Shown here: positions 1-6,870 of the stretch, piece after piece | Position numbering within the stretch: position 1 is the first letter of the stretch | Layout: the number at the start of each line of letters is the position of its first letter | NCBI GenBank assembly: GCA_034434335.1 | Contig: DAOTZS010000148.1 | Span: 1-20,234, forward strand | Length of the DNA stretch: 20,234 nt | Reading direction: 5' to 3' | DNA from: DAOTZS01 sp034434335 | GTDB taxonomy: Bacteria > Chloroflexota > Anaerolineae > CG2-30-64-16 | The notes under the pieces: generated by a model | What the model was told of the DNA's origin: nothing | Databases searched by the model: none | Seen by the model: only the letters and a program-made list of their open reading frames with translations | Program-made: the position numbers and the translations under genes

Positions 1-810
1 GAACAGGTAGGCCAGGATGAAGAGGGCCGTGCACACCAGCACGATGGCCGGCCCCGAGGCAACATTGACATAATACGAAAGATAGAGGCCCGCGATACCT
101 GAGAACGCACCGCAGCCCGCCGAGAGCAACATCATAGTGGGCAGGCGCCTGGCCAGCAAGGAAGCTGTGGCTGCCGGCGTCACCAGCATGGCGACCATCA
201 GGGCCACGCCCACGGTTTGCAGGGCGGTCACGACGGTGATGGCCAGCATCACCAGCAGCAGGTAGCGCAGAGGTTCTGCCGGCAGCCGCAGGATGGCGGC
301 CAGGACAGGGTCGAAAGAGATGACCAGGAACTCTTTGTAAAAAGCAAGCACCAGCAACAGCACCAGCCCGCCGAAACTGGCTGTCAGCACCAGGTCGCCC
401 TGAGACACACCCAGCACGTTGCCGAAGAGGAAGTGGGCCAGGTCCACACTGAAGTTGCGCGCGGTCGAGATCAGGGCCACCCCCAGGGCAAACATGCCAG
501 CGAAGATCACCCCAATGGCCGTGTCCTCGCGGATCTGGCCCCGCTTGCTGAGCGTCCCGATCCCCAGCGCCGTGCCGATGCCGGTCACCAGCCCACCCCA
601 GAACAGAGGCCCCTGCTCCTGGCCTCCCAGCAGGTAGGCGATAGCGATGCCCGGCAAGATAGCATGGGCCAGGGCATCTCCGAAGAAGGCCATGCCGCGC
701 AGGACCACATAGGTGCCCAAGACCCCACATACCGTCCCCACCATCACTGCCGCCAGCAGGCCCCGTACCATGAAGCCATATTGGAGAGGTCCCAGGATGA
801 GTTGTATCAT
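1..810 (-). CDS. Metal ABC transporter permease, ABC-3 (ZnuB/MntB-like) family, partial
   Basis: This is the membrane subunit of a divalent-metal (Mn, Zn or Fe) importer. I read it by translating the complement: it starts with the ATG at 808-810 (first residues MIQLILGPLQYGFMVRGLL) and stays open to the window edge, so the C-terminus is missing. About 270 residues are visible, close to the usual 270-290 of the family, so only a few codons should be lost. It is strongly hydrophobic, with multiple membrane segments, and carries the family hallmark stretch VVLRGMAFFGDALAHAILPG near residues 32-51 and TPAATASLLARRL near 210. It lies 49 nt downstream of the ATPase gene and is surely in one operon with it. 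A GTG five codons upstream is a possible alternative start; neither has a strong ribosome binding site. The metal cannot be decided from this subunit alone. Confidence 0.93.
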   Translation of the reverse strand, partial: MIQLILGPLQYGFMVRGLLAAVMVGTVCGVLGTYVVLRGMAFFGDALAHAILPGIAIAYLLGGQEQGPLFWGGLVTGIGTALGIGTLSKRGQIREDTAIGVIFAGMFALGVALISTARNFSVDLAHFLFGNVLGVSQGDLVLTASFGGLVLLLVLAFYKEFLVISFDPVLAAILRLPAEPLRYLLLVMLAITVVTALQTVGVALMVAMLVTPAATASLLARRLPTMMLLSAGCGAFSGIAGLYLSYYVNVASGPAIVLVCTALFILAYLF

Positions 811-859
811 GGCTATCTTTCGCACACCGGAGGGGTGCCACCTGGGCTACCCTGCGCGC

Positions 860-1687
860 TCAGCCGTGTTCCCCTTCGCAACAGGTGTCCCCGAACACCA
901 GTGCCCCTTCGGGGGCCTCGATGACGGTCATCTGGGTGCCATAGGCCTGGCGCAAGAGGTCTGGGCTGAGCACCTCAGCGGGGCGGCCCAGCCCCAACAG
1001 CCGGCGGTTGAGCAGCATCAGACGGTCGAAGTGATCGGCAGCCAGGTGCAAGTCGTGGGTGGAGAGCAGTACGGTGATGCCCAGGCCGCGCAGGTTCTCC
1101 AGGATAGCGAGGATGGCTTCCTGGGAGGGGATATCCAGGCCCGTCAGCGGCTCGTCCATCAACAGCAGTGCTGCCTCCTGGGCCAGGGCGCGGGCGATGA
1201 AGACGCGCTGCTGTTGGCCGCCGGACAGCTCGCCGATCTGGCGGCCAGCGAGATCGGCTATACCTACCTGTTCCAGGCTGGCACGGGCTATCTGCCAGTC
1301 GCGGCGCCCGGCGTGGTGGAAGAGCCCCATCCTGGCCACCCGGCCCATCAACACCACTTCTTCTACAGTGACCGGGAAGTGCCAGTCCACCTGGCTGCGC
1401 TGCGGCACATAGCCAATGCAGGTGTGTCCCTTTGCGCCGTGGCCGTAAACCTCTACCTGGCCCTCCGAGGGCTGTAAAAGGCCGGCGATCAGCTTCAGCA
1501 GCGTGCTCTTGCCGGCGCCGTTGGGCCCGACAACAGCCACCTGTTCACCGGCTTGCAGGGTGAAGGAGATATCGTCCAGCGCTGGCGCGCGGTTATTGTC
1601 ATAGCGCACTGTCACGTGCGCCATCTTGACCACCGGGGCTCCCCGGTCATGGGGTACTGCCTTGCACGTCCAGGCTTTGGCGCTCAT
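860..1687 (-). CDS. Metal ABC transporter ATP-binding protein (MntA/SitB/ZnuC-like)
   Basis: Cytoplasmic ATPase subunit that drives the neighbouring permease. 275 residues. Walker A GPNGAGKST is at 54-62, the Q-loop VPQR at about 94-97, the signature LSGGQ at 154-158, Walker B LLLMDEP at 174-180, and the switch histidine in STHD near 210. The stretch VDWHFPVTVEEVVLMGR after the Q-loop resembles Mn/Fe-type members (MntA/SitB) more than ZnuC, so manganese or iron is the better guess (inference). The first about 21 residues precede the usual family start; the internal Met at residue 22 (MAHVTVRYD) could be the real start, although AGGAAG lies directly before the upstream ATG. No substrate-binding protein gene accompanies it in the window; it may lie beyond the left edge. 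It is transcribed from the promoter at 1738-1766, divergently from the ion-transport operon. Confidence 0.94.
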   Translation of the reverse strand: MSAKAWTCKAVPHDRGAPVVKMAHVTVRYDNNRAPALDDISFTLQAGEQVAVVGPNGAGKSTLLKLIAGLLQPSEGQVEVYGHGAKGHTCIGYVPQRSQVDWHFPVTVEEVVLMGRVARMGLFHHAGRRDWQIARASLEQVGIADLAGRQIGELSGGQQQRVFIARALAQEAALLLMDEPLTGLDIPSQEAILAILENLRGLGITVLLSTHDLHLAADHFDRLMLLNRRLLGLGRPAEVLSPDLLRQAYGTQMTVIEAPEGALVFGDTCCEGEHG

Positions 1688-1720
1688 CTTCCTGAAACAC
1701 CCTTCTTCTCAGCTTCTTCT

Positions 1721-1739
1721 CTCTCCCGCCAGCGGAGAG
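1721..1739. promoter_or_regulatory. Short inverted repeat over the start of the metal-transporter transcript
   Basis: CTCTCC and GGAGAG form perfect 6-bp arms separated by 7 nt. The repeat covers the expected transcription start and touches the -10 box of the leftward promoter, where a repressor operator would be placed. Metal importers are commonly controlled by DtxR/MntR or Fur/Zur repressors, but the sequence does not match a box I recognise. It could equally be a 5'-UTR hairpin or chance. Confidence 0.3.
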
Positions 1740-1766
1740 TATAACAGCGGGCAGGAGAATGGTCAA
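1738..1766 (-). promoter_or_regulatory. Sigma70-type promoter for the metal ABC transporter
   Basis: On the minus strand, -35 TTGACC (1766-1761) and -10 TATACT (1743-1738) are separated by exactly 17 nt. Predicted transcription start is near 1730, leaving a leader of about 43 nt before the ATG at 1687. It is the only good promoter ahead of the ATPase-permease pair. Confidence 0.75.
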
Positions 1767-1833
1767 GGAGGATGACCTACAAACGGGCGTGCGACGAAAG
1801 CCCGATGCGAATCCGTCTCGTGAGGGTGCCGAG

Positions 1834-1862
1834 TTGCGTGTTCGGGTGGCCTGAGCTATGAT
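1834..1862 (+). promoter_or_regulatory. Sigma70-type promoter for the PII-CBS / permease / CLC operon
   Basis: TTGCGT (1834-1839) and TATGAT (1857-1862) are separated by 17 nt. Predicted start is near 1869, about 67 nt upstream of the first ATG. Just downstream lie the inverted repeat TTTCC-N8-GGAAA (1862-1879) and a small hairpin GGCGC-GGT-GCGCC (1910-1922) immediately before the GGGAGG ribosome binding site, either of which could modulate expression (inference). Confidence 0.65.
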
Positions 1863-1935
1863 TTCCGCGCTGTTGGAAAAGTGATTGCTCTGAACGGCAT
1901 CCAAACGGGGGCGCGGTGCGCCAAGGGAGGGCCTG

Positions 1936-2334
1936 ATGACCTTTGCTGTCGAATCGCTGCTTTTTCTGTTAGGGGGAATTGTGTTGGCGGTGGTGCTGAT
2001 CCAGGCCTTTGGCCGGCCGGGGGCGTCGGAGAAGGGGTCAGCGGCTTCCACAGCGCCATCGGTGCGGCTGGTACGCCTGTCCCAGCCAGCCCAAGGCTTT
2101 GAGGAGACCCGTCTGCTGATCAATGGCCAGCCTATACTATCGGCATCCAGCCAGGGCCTGCGCCTGGCAGAGTATGCCGAGGAGGTGGAGCGCCTGGAGG
2201 CTGTGGCTACCCGGATCGCCAGCGCGCTGGGCGTGGCCGTGGAATTGGCCCGACTGGAGCCTGGCAGTGGCGAAGGAGAGGCGGCGATTCCGATCGCTCA
2301 GCTTCCGGCGGAGTTGCCCGTGCGGCATTATTAG
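1936..2334 (+). CDS. Small membrane-anchored protein of unknown function
   Basis: 132 residues; I do not recognise the family. Residues about 5-25 form one hydrophobic segment (LLFLLGGIVLAVVLIQAFG), followed by a short Ser/Pro-rich linker and a soluble domain with an acidic, probably helical stretch (AEYAEEVERLEAVATRIASALG, about 78-100). The start is supported by GGGAGG five nt upstream of the ATG. It is the first gene of the operon, with only 11 nt before the PII-like/CBS gene. A single-span membrane anchor beside a PII-like protein, a permease and a CLC protein suggests an accessory or docking role, but that is inference from position only. It is the only one of the four genes without an assignable family. 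Confidence 0.75.
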   Translation: MTFAVESLLFLLGGIVLAVVLIQAFGRPGASEKGSAASTAPSVRLVRLSQPAQGFEETRLLINGQPILSASSQGLRLAEYAEEVERLEAVATRIASALGVAVELARLEPGSGEGEAAIPIAQLPAELPVRHY

Positions 2335-2345
2335 GAGCTGGACCA

Positions 2346-3227
2346 ATGTATCAACTGGTGATTGTTATCCTGGATGACCTCAGGGTGTTGCCCCAACTGT
2401 TGCAGGCCTGGCGCACCATTGGGGTGTCGGGCGCGACCATCCTGGAAAGTGTGGGCGCGTACCGTGCCGAGAGCTGGCTCAGCCGGGTGGGCCTGGGGGG
2501 CCTGAGCCGCATGTTCGAAGCTGAGGAGGTGCCCCGGCGGACAGTCATGGCTGTGGTCCCAGAGACGCTGGTAGAGCAGGCCATCGCCGAAGCCGAGCGG
2601 GTAGTGGGTGGCTTTGACCGCCCGCACAGCGGCATCCTCTTCACAGTGCCGGTCGGGCGGGCGTTGGGGGTGAGTAAGAGGCCATGGGAACCGGCTGCCG
2701 GCCCCCTGCCCCCTGCCGTGGAGGAGAAGTGGCTGCTCCATCGAGATACGCCGGTAGAAAGGGCAGCCGCTATCCTGAACCTGCAACCCACCATCGTCCC
2801 GGCCGATGCACCCCTTAGCGAGGTGGTGCGGGAAATGCTCAAGGCGCCCAACGTGCATGTGGCCTGCGTGGTATCGGAAGAAGGCCGGCTGGTGGGGCTG
2901 CTCGATCTGCGCGCCGTGGCCGATACCCTTTTCTTCCATGTCCTGCCCGAGGAATTCCTCAGCGAGGTCACCGACCTCAACCGTGTCATGGAGTTTGCCG
3001 AGCGCAGCCGCATCCGCACCGCGGCCGATGCCATGCAGAAGCCGGTCTGGGTACGGCGCGGGGAGAGTGTGAAGGATGCCTTCAGGCGGATGCACGAGCA
3101 TCGCCTGAGCGGTCTGCCCGTGGTGGATGAGCAATACCATGTGGTGGGCTACATCAACTTGTTGGAGCTGCTGGCGGTCTGCACGGCAGGGCAAGGGTCC
3201 GGTGTCGGTGAGGAGCCGCAGCCATGA
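2346..3227 (+). CDS. PII-like (GlnB-fold) domain fused to a CBS pair
   Basis: 293-residue cytoplasmic sensor protein. Residues 1 to about 108 follow the PII/GlnB layout: beta-rich start (YQLVIVILDDL), the IGVSGATILESVGAY segment, a T-loop-like insertion (about 45-60), and the closing strand GILFTVPVGRALGV. The uridylylated tyrosine and classical PII signature residues are absent, so this is a PII-like protein rather than GlnB. A linker follows, then two CBS motifs at about 150-200 and 223-283 (second one SGLPVVDEQYHVVGYINLLE). CBS pairs usually bind adenine nucleotides and PII-like domains bind nucleotides or small anions. AGGAG sits 8 nt before the ATG. The stop overlaps the next ATG by 4 nt (ATGA), so it is translationally coupled to the permease, which it probably regulates (inference). 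Confidence 0.88.
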   Translation: MYQLVIVILDDLRVLPQLLQAWRTIGVSGATILESVGAYRAESWLSRVGLGGLSRMFEAEEVPRRTVMAVVPETLVEQAIAEAERVVGGFDRPHSGILFTVPVGRALGVSKRPWEPAAGPLPPAVEEKWLLHRDTPVERAAAILNLQPTIVPADAPLSEVVREMLKAPNVHVACVVSEEGRLVGLLDLRAVADTLFFHVLPEEFLSEVTDLNRVMEFAERSRIRTAADAMQKPVWVRRGESVKDAFRRMHEHRLSGLPVVDEQYHVVGYINLLELLAVCTAGQGSGVGEEPQP

Positions 3228-4540
3228 ATCAGGTGCTGATCGCCGGCGGTGTCTTTCTGCTCACCTATGCTCTGATCGTGACCGAACGGGTCCACCGCAC
3301 GCTGGCAGCGCTGGCAGGCGGCATCGCCATGATCATCCTGGGGGTGTTGTCTCAGCAACAGGCCTTCGTGGCTGTGGACTGGAACGTGATCTTCCTTCTG
3401 GCAGGCATGATGTCTATCGCCAACGTATTGCGGGAGACAGGCCTTTTTCAATGGATCGCCGTGCAGTCGGTGCGGCTGGGCCGGGGCCGGCCATTTGCTA
3501 TCCTGGCCATCCTGTCCCTGGTGACGGCACTCAGTTCGGCCCTGCTTGACAACGTGACGATTGTGGTGCTGGTGGCCCCGGTGACCCTGTTTGTGGCGGC
3601 CAGCCTCCAGCTTAGCCCGGTGCCATTCCTGATCGCTGAGATCCTGGCCTCCAATATCGGGGGCACGGCCACCCTGATCGGCGACCCACCCAATATCCTG
3701 ATCGGGAGCGCGGCCCATCTGGACTTCCTGACCTTTGCTGCCAACCTGACCCCCATCAGCCTGCTGATCATGCTGGCATTTGTCGGCCTGGCCTGGTTCA
3801 TGTTCCGTGCCGAATTGCGGGTCAAAGTAGACGGGGCGGTGGCCCTGGAGGCCGGCCTGCCGGCTTCGGCGCGGGGTGTAACTCTGATGACGGCCGATCT
3901 GCGCGGGTTGGATGCCGCTTCCCTGATCACGAACCGTCAGTTGCTCCGAAAGGGGTTGATCGTCATGGGTGGGGTGATCATCGGCTTCCTGGTGCATGGC
4001 ATGCTCAATCTCCAGCCGGCTACCATCGCCCTGGGCGGAGCGGTGATCCTGATGTTGTGGGCTCGCCTGGAGCCATATCATGTGTTGCGGGATGTGGAGT
4101 GGACAACCCTGTTTTTCTTTATGGGGCTGTTCATCATCATCGAGGCGGTGGTGCGTGTGGGGATTATAGAGGGCATGGCGCGGGCCGCCCTGCGGTTGAC
4201 GGGGGGCAATGTACGCCTGACTGCCATGTTGCTGCTGTGGCTGTCGGCGCTGGTCTCCGGGTTTGTTGATAACATCCCTTACACCGCGACGATGATCCCG
4301 CTGGTGCAAAGCCTGGCTGTGAATATGCCGGCAGAGCCGCTGTGGTGGTCGCTGGCCCTGGGAGCCTGCCTGGGGGGCAATGCCACCCTGGTAGGCGCGT
4401 CGGCGAATGTGGTAGTGGCCAGCCTGGCCGAGCGCAGCGGGCATCGCTTAACCTTCAAGATGTTCCTGCTCTACGGGGTGCCCGTGACACTGGTCTCGCT
4501 ATTACTCTCCACCTTCTACATCTGGTGGCGGTATTTGTGA
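3224..4540 (+). CDS. ArsB/NhaD-type ion transporter (SLC13-related permease)
   Basis: 438-residue inner-membrane permease of the ion transporter superfamily (ArsB, NhaD, DASS, OCA2 P-protein relatives). The two inverted halves are clear: LLDNVT (Asp109-Asn110) followed by SNIGGTATLIGDPPNILIG, and GFVDNIPYT (Asp349-Asn350) followed by CLGGNATLVGASANVVVAS. These paired Asp-Asn and GG-T/N-ATL motifs line the transport site in the superfamily. About 10-12 hydrophobic segments fill the length, as usual for the family. Members move arsenite, sodium/proton or dicarboxylates; the sequence does not let me choose, and no ars genes are nearby. The start overlaps the PII-like/CBS gene (ATGA) and the stop overlaps the CLC start (TGATG), pointing to coordinated stoichiometry with both. 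Confidence 0.92.
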   Translation: MNQVLIAGGVFLLTYALIVTERVHRTLAALAGGIAMIILGVLSQQQAFVAVDWNVIFLLAGMMSIANVLRETGLFQWIAVQSVRLGRGRPFAILAILSLVTALSSALLDNVTIVVLVAPVTLFVAASLQLSPVPFLIAEILASNIGGTATLIGDPPNILIGSAAHLDFLTFAANLTPISLLIMLAFVGLAWFMFRAELRVKVDGAVALEAGLPASARGVTLMTADLRGLDAASLITNRQLLRKGLIVMGGVIIGFLVHGMLNLQPATIALGGAVILMLWARLEPYHVLRDVEWTTLFFFMGLFIIIEAVVRVGIIEGMARAALRLTGGNVRLTAMLLLWLSALVSGFVDNIPYTATMIPLVQSLAVNMPAEPLWWSLALGACLGGNATLVGASANVVVASLAERSGHRLTFKMFLLYGVPVTLVSLLLSTFYIWWRYL

Positions 4541-6654
4541 TGGAGTCGTTTGATACTCTCTTCAAGTCTAAGGAGGGTCAAGGCAAAGAGATGGTCCAGG
4601 CTTTGCGTAGGCGGCTGACAACAGTCGCCACGATCACGGCAAGTAAGTTCTGGGGTTCGGAAACTGCGGTGATGATGACCTTTGCGGTGGTTGTGGGGGT
4701 TGGTGCTGGATTGGGTACGATCGCCTTTGTCTGGATGATCGAGTTCTTTCGCCACCTGTTCTTCGACCGGGGCCAGGAGGTGCTGGGGTTCCTGGGCCGC
4801 GCTTATGTGATTCTGCTGCCGGCCTTGGGTGGGCTGCTGGTGGGCCCTCTGGTCTACTTCATCGCGCCGGAGGCGAAAGGGCACGGCGTGCCGGAGGTGC
4901 TGACCGCTATCATCACGCGGGGTGGCCGCATCCGGCCGGTAGTGGTGCTGGCTAAGGCAGTAGGCTCGGCCATCACTATTGGCTCGGGGGGATCCGTGGG
5001 CCGCGAGGGCCCAATTGTTCAGATTGGTTCGGCACTCGGCTCGACTGTTGGCCGGCTTTTCAAGCTGAACGATCGCCGCGTGATCAACCTGGTGGCTGCG
5101 GGCGCGGCCGGCGGCATCGCGGCCACCTTCAACGCACCGATCGCCGGGGTGATGTTTGCCCTGGAAGTTATCCTGGGCGAGTTCGGGGTGCAGACCTTCA
5201 GCCCCATCGTCATCTCGGCCGTCACAGCCAGTGTGATCAGCCGCATTGTGCTGGGTAACGCGCCGGCGTTTGCTGTGCCAGCCTACACGCTGGTCAGCCC
5301 TTGGGAGCTGCTCTTCTACCTGGGGCTGGGAGGGGTCGCCGCCTTGGGGGCTCAGGCATTCGTCAGGGTGCTCTACTTCATGGAAGATCTGTTCGACGGC
5401 TGGCGCTTTCCACCTTACTGGAAGCCGGTGGTGGGCGGGCTGGCCGTGGGCACCCTGGGGTTCTTCCTGCCTCAGGTCTTTGGCACCGGGTTCGGGACAA
5501 TTGAGACCGCACTGCGCGGCCAGGTAGCGCTTGGGCTGCTGGCCTTGCTGGTGGTGGGGAAGATCCTGGCTACTTCGTTAACCCTTGGCGCAGGTATGTC
5601 GGGAGGGGTGTTCGCGCCGGCTCTGTTTATCGGCGCGGTGTTGGGGGGCGCGTACGGCGAGGTTGTCCATAGGGCTTTCCCCGCCATCACCGCGGCCAGC
5701 GGTGCCTATGCCATGGTGGGCATGGCAGCCGTCTTCGCTGGGGCTGCCCGCGCGCCCATTACGGCCATCATTATCCTCTTTGAGATGACGCAGGACTACC
5801 GCATCATCCTGCCCTTGATGTTTGCCACGGTGGTGAGCACCCTTGTGGCCCAGCGCCTTGAGCCGGAAAGCATCTATACCCTGAAGCTGATCCGCCGGGG
5901 CATTGATGCCCGCGCCAGGAAGGACGTCAACCTGATGCGCACCATCCTGGTTGCCGAGGCTATGACTCCCCTATCCCGCCTGGTGACGGTCAGGCCGGAG
6001 ACCTCGCTGGCCGAGCTGGCGGACCTTTTCCGACGCACCTCCCATCACGGCTTTGCTGTTACTGATGAAGAGGGCAACCTATGTGGGGTGGTGACTCTGG
6101 CCGACCTGGAGCGCGCCCTGGAGGCCGGCCAGCGCGCGGGGACGGTGGACGACATCTGCACCCATCACGTGGTAACTGCTTTCCCCGACGAAACCCTGGA
6201 CGATGCGTTGCGCCACTTCGCTGCCCTGGATGTGGGCCGCATCCCGGTGGTGGACCGCGGCCAGCCCCGCCGGCTGCTGGGTATGTTGCGGCGGGGCGAC
6301 ATTGTGCACGCCTACTCCCGGGCCCTGGCCGAGCGGCATGAGCGGCTGCGCCGCATCGAACGGCTACGCCTGGAATCAGCGGCCTCTGCCCAGTTTGTGG
6401 AGGTCGAGCTATGCGCCGGGGATGCGGCGGTGGGCAGGCGCCTGCGTGATATCGCCCTGCCGGCCGACTGTGTAGTAGTTTCGATTCAGCGTGGAGAACG
6501 GGTGGTCGTGCCACGCGGTCACACGCAACTGCTGGCGGGTGATCGGGTGCTCATCCTCGCAGGGGATGACGCCGCCGCTCAGGTGCGCCATGTCCTGCGC
6601 TCGGGCAGGGCTGCTCCCCCAAAGGGGGGCCCAGATGAAAGCCGTTCTTTCTAA
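4540..6654 (+). CDS. CLC chloride channel/transporter with C-terminal CBS pair and RCK_C domain
   Basis: 704-residue membrane protein. CLC core: GHGVPE at 114-119 (His115 where ClC-ec1 has the chloride-binding Ser107), GREGP at 154-158 with gating Glu156, FNAPIAGVMFALEV at 197-210, GMSGGVFAP near 353, and a Tyr446 matching ClC-ec1 Tyr445. At the position of the ClC-ec1 proton glutamate (Glu203) there is Val210. A CBS pair occupies about 475-600, and a TrkA_C/RCK_C-like domain about 619-690 (LPADCVVVSIQRGERVVVP). The chosen ATG overlaps the permease stop (TGATG); the reading frame is open for 66 more codons upstream, but those lie inside the permease gene. CBS and RCK_C domains gate transport in response to ligands, so channel activity is probably under nucleotide control. 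Last gene of the operon. Confidence 0.93.
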   Translation: MESFDTLFKSKEGQGKEMVQALRRRLTTVATITASKFWGSETAVMMTFAVVVGVGAGLGTIAFVWMIEFFRHLFFDRGQEVLGFLGRAYVILLPALGGLLVGPLVYFIAPEAKGHGVPEVLTAIITRGGRIRPVVVLAKAVGSAITIGSGGSVGREGPIVQIGSALGSTVGRLFKLNDRRVINLVAAGAAGGIAATFNAPIAGVMFALEVILGEFGVQTFSPIVISAVTASVISRIVLGNAPAFAVPAYTLVSPWELLFYLGLGGVAALGAQAFVRVLYFMEDLFDGWRFPPYWKPVVGGLAVGTLGFFLPQVFGTGFGTIETALRGQVALGLLALLVVGKILATSLTLGAGMSGGVFAPALFIGAVLGGAYGEVVHRAFPAITAASGAYAMVGMAAVFAGAARAPITAIIILFEMTQDYRIILPLMFATVVSTLVAQRLEPESIYTLKLIRRGIDARARKDVNLMRTILVAEAMTPLSRLVTVRPETSLAELADLFRRTSHHGFAVTDEEGNLCGVVTLADLERALEAGQRAGTVDDICTHHVVTAFPDETLDDALRHFAALDVGRIPVVDRGQPRRLLGMLRRGDIVHAYSRALAERHERLRRIERLRLESAASAQFVEVELCAGDAAVGRRLRDIALPADCVVVSIQRGERVVVPRGHTQLLAGDRVLILAGDDAAAQVRHVLRSGRAAPPKGGPDESRSF

Positions 6655-6688
6655 TCAAATCCTAATGCTAATTCGCAGCAGAGGCGCG

Positions 6689-6694
6689 TATAAT
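6689..6694 (+). promoter_or_regulatory. Possible -10 box upstream of the Gld-type ABC operon
   Basis: A perfect TATAAT lies in the 216-bp gap between the CLC gene and the GldA-like gene. The hexamer 17 nt upstream (TGCTAA) is a poor -35 match, so the promoter would be weak or need an activator. The palindromic repeat at 6723-6784 would then lie in the leader of the transcript. Confidence 0.3.
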
Positions 6695-6722
6695 AAATAA
6701 CGAACTGGACACCGGCGGTTTT

Positions 6723-6784
6723 CTTCGTAGTAACGACTTCAGTCGTTCAGGTCACTGAAAGCGACTAAAGTCGCTACTACGAAG
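6723..6784. repeat. 62-bp dispersed palindromic repeat, copy 1
   Basis: The ends CTTCGTAGTA and TACTACGAAG are perfect 10-bp inverted repeats. Each half is itself palindromic: AACGACT-TC-AGTCGTT on the left and AGCGACT-AA-AGTCGCT on the right, so the DNA or RNA can form one long hairpin or a cloverleaf. A second, degraded copy lies at 12213-12276. It has no coding capacity and resembles a REP/MITE-type element. It may also serve as a terminator after the CLC gene, although no T-run follows. Confidence 0.85.
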
Positions 6785-6870
6785 CCTGAGTCCGGTAACA
6801 AACCTGGGAAACGCACAAGCAAGAGTAGGAGTCACGAGTTGCAGAATATCGAAGCACCAAGGAGCGTTAC

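Noticed and set aside
217..1477. Plus-strand open frames over the metal ABC genes
   Set aside because: They are antisense to the permease and ATPase, both of which have full family motifs on the minus strand.
1647..2123. Open frame of 158 codons on the minus strand between the divergent operons
   Set aside because: It overlaps the ATPase start, both divergent promoters and the first gene of the plus-strand operon, has no ribosome binding site of note and shows low-complexity composition typical of an antisense frame in GC-rich DNA.
3149..4444. Long minus-strand open frame (431 codons) opposite the permease gene
   Set aside because: Rich in His, Gln, Gly and Pro without any domain; the plus-strand frame encodes an unmistakable transporter with conserved motifs.
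4342..4539. 66 extra codons in frame upstream of the CLC start
   Set aside because: They lie entirely inside the permease coding region, have no hydrophobic or conserved content, and the TGATG overlap gives a natural start at 4540.
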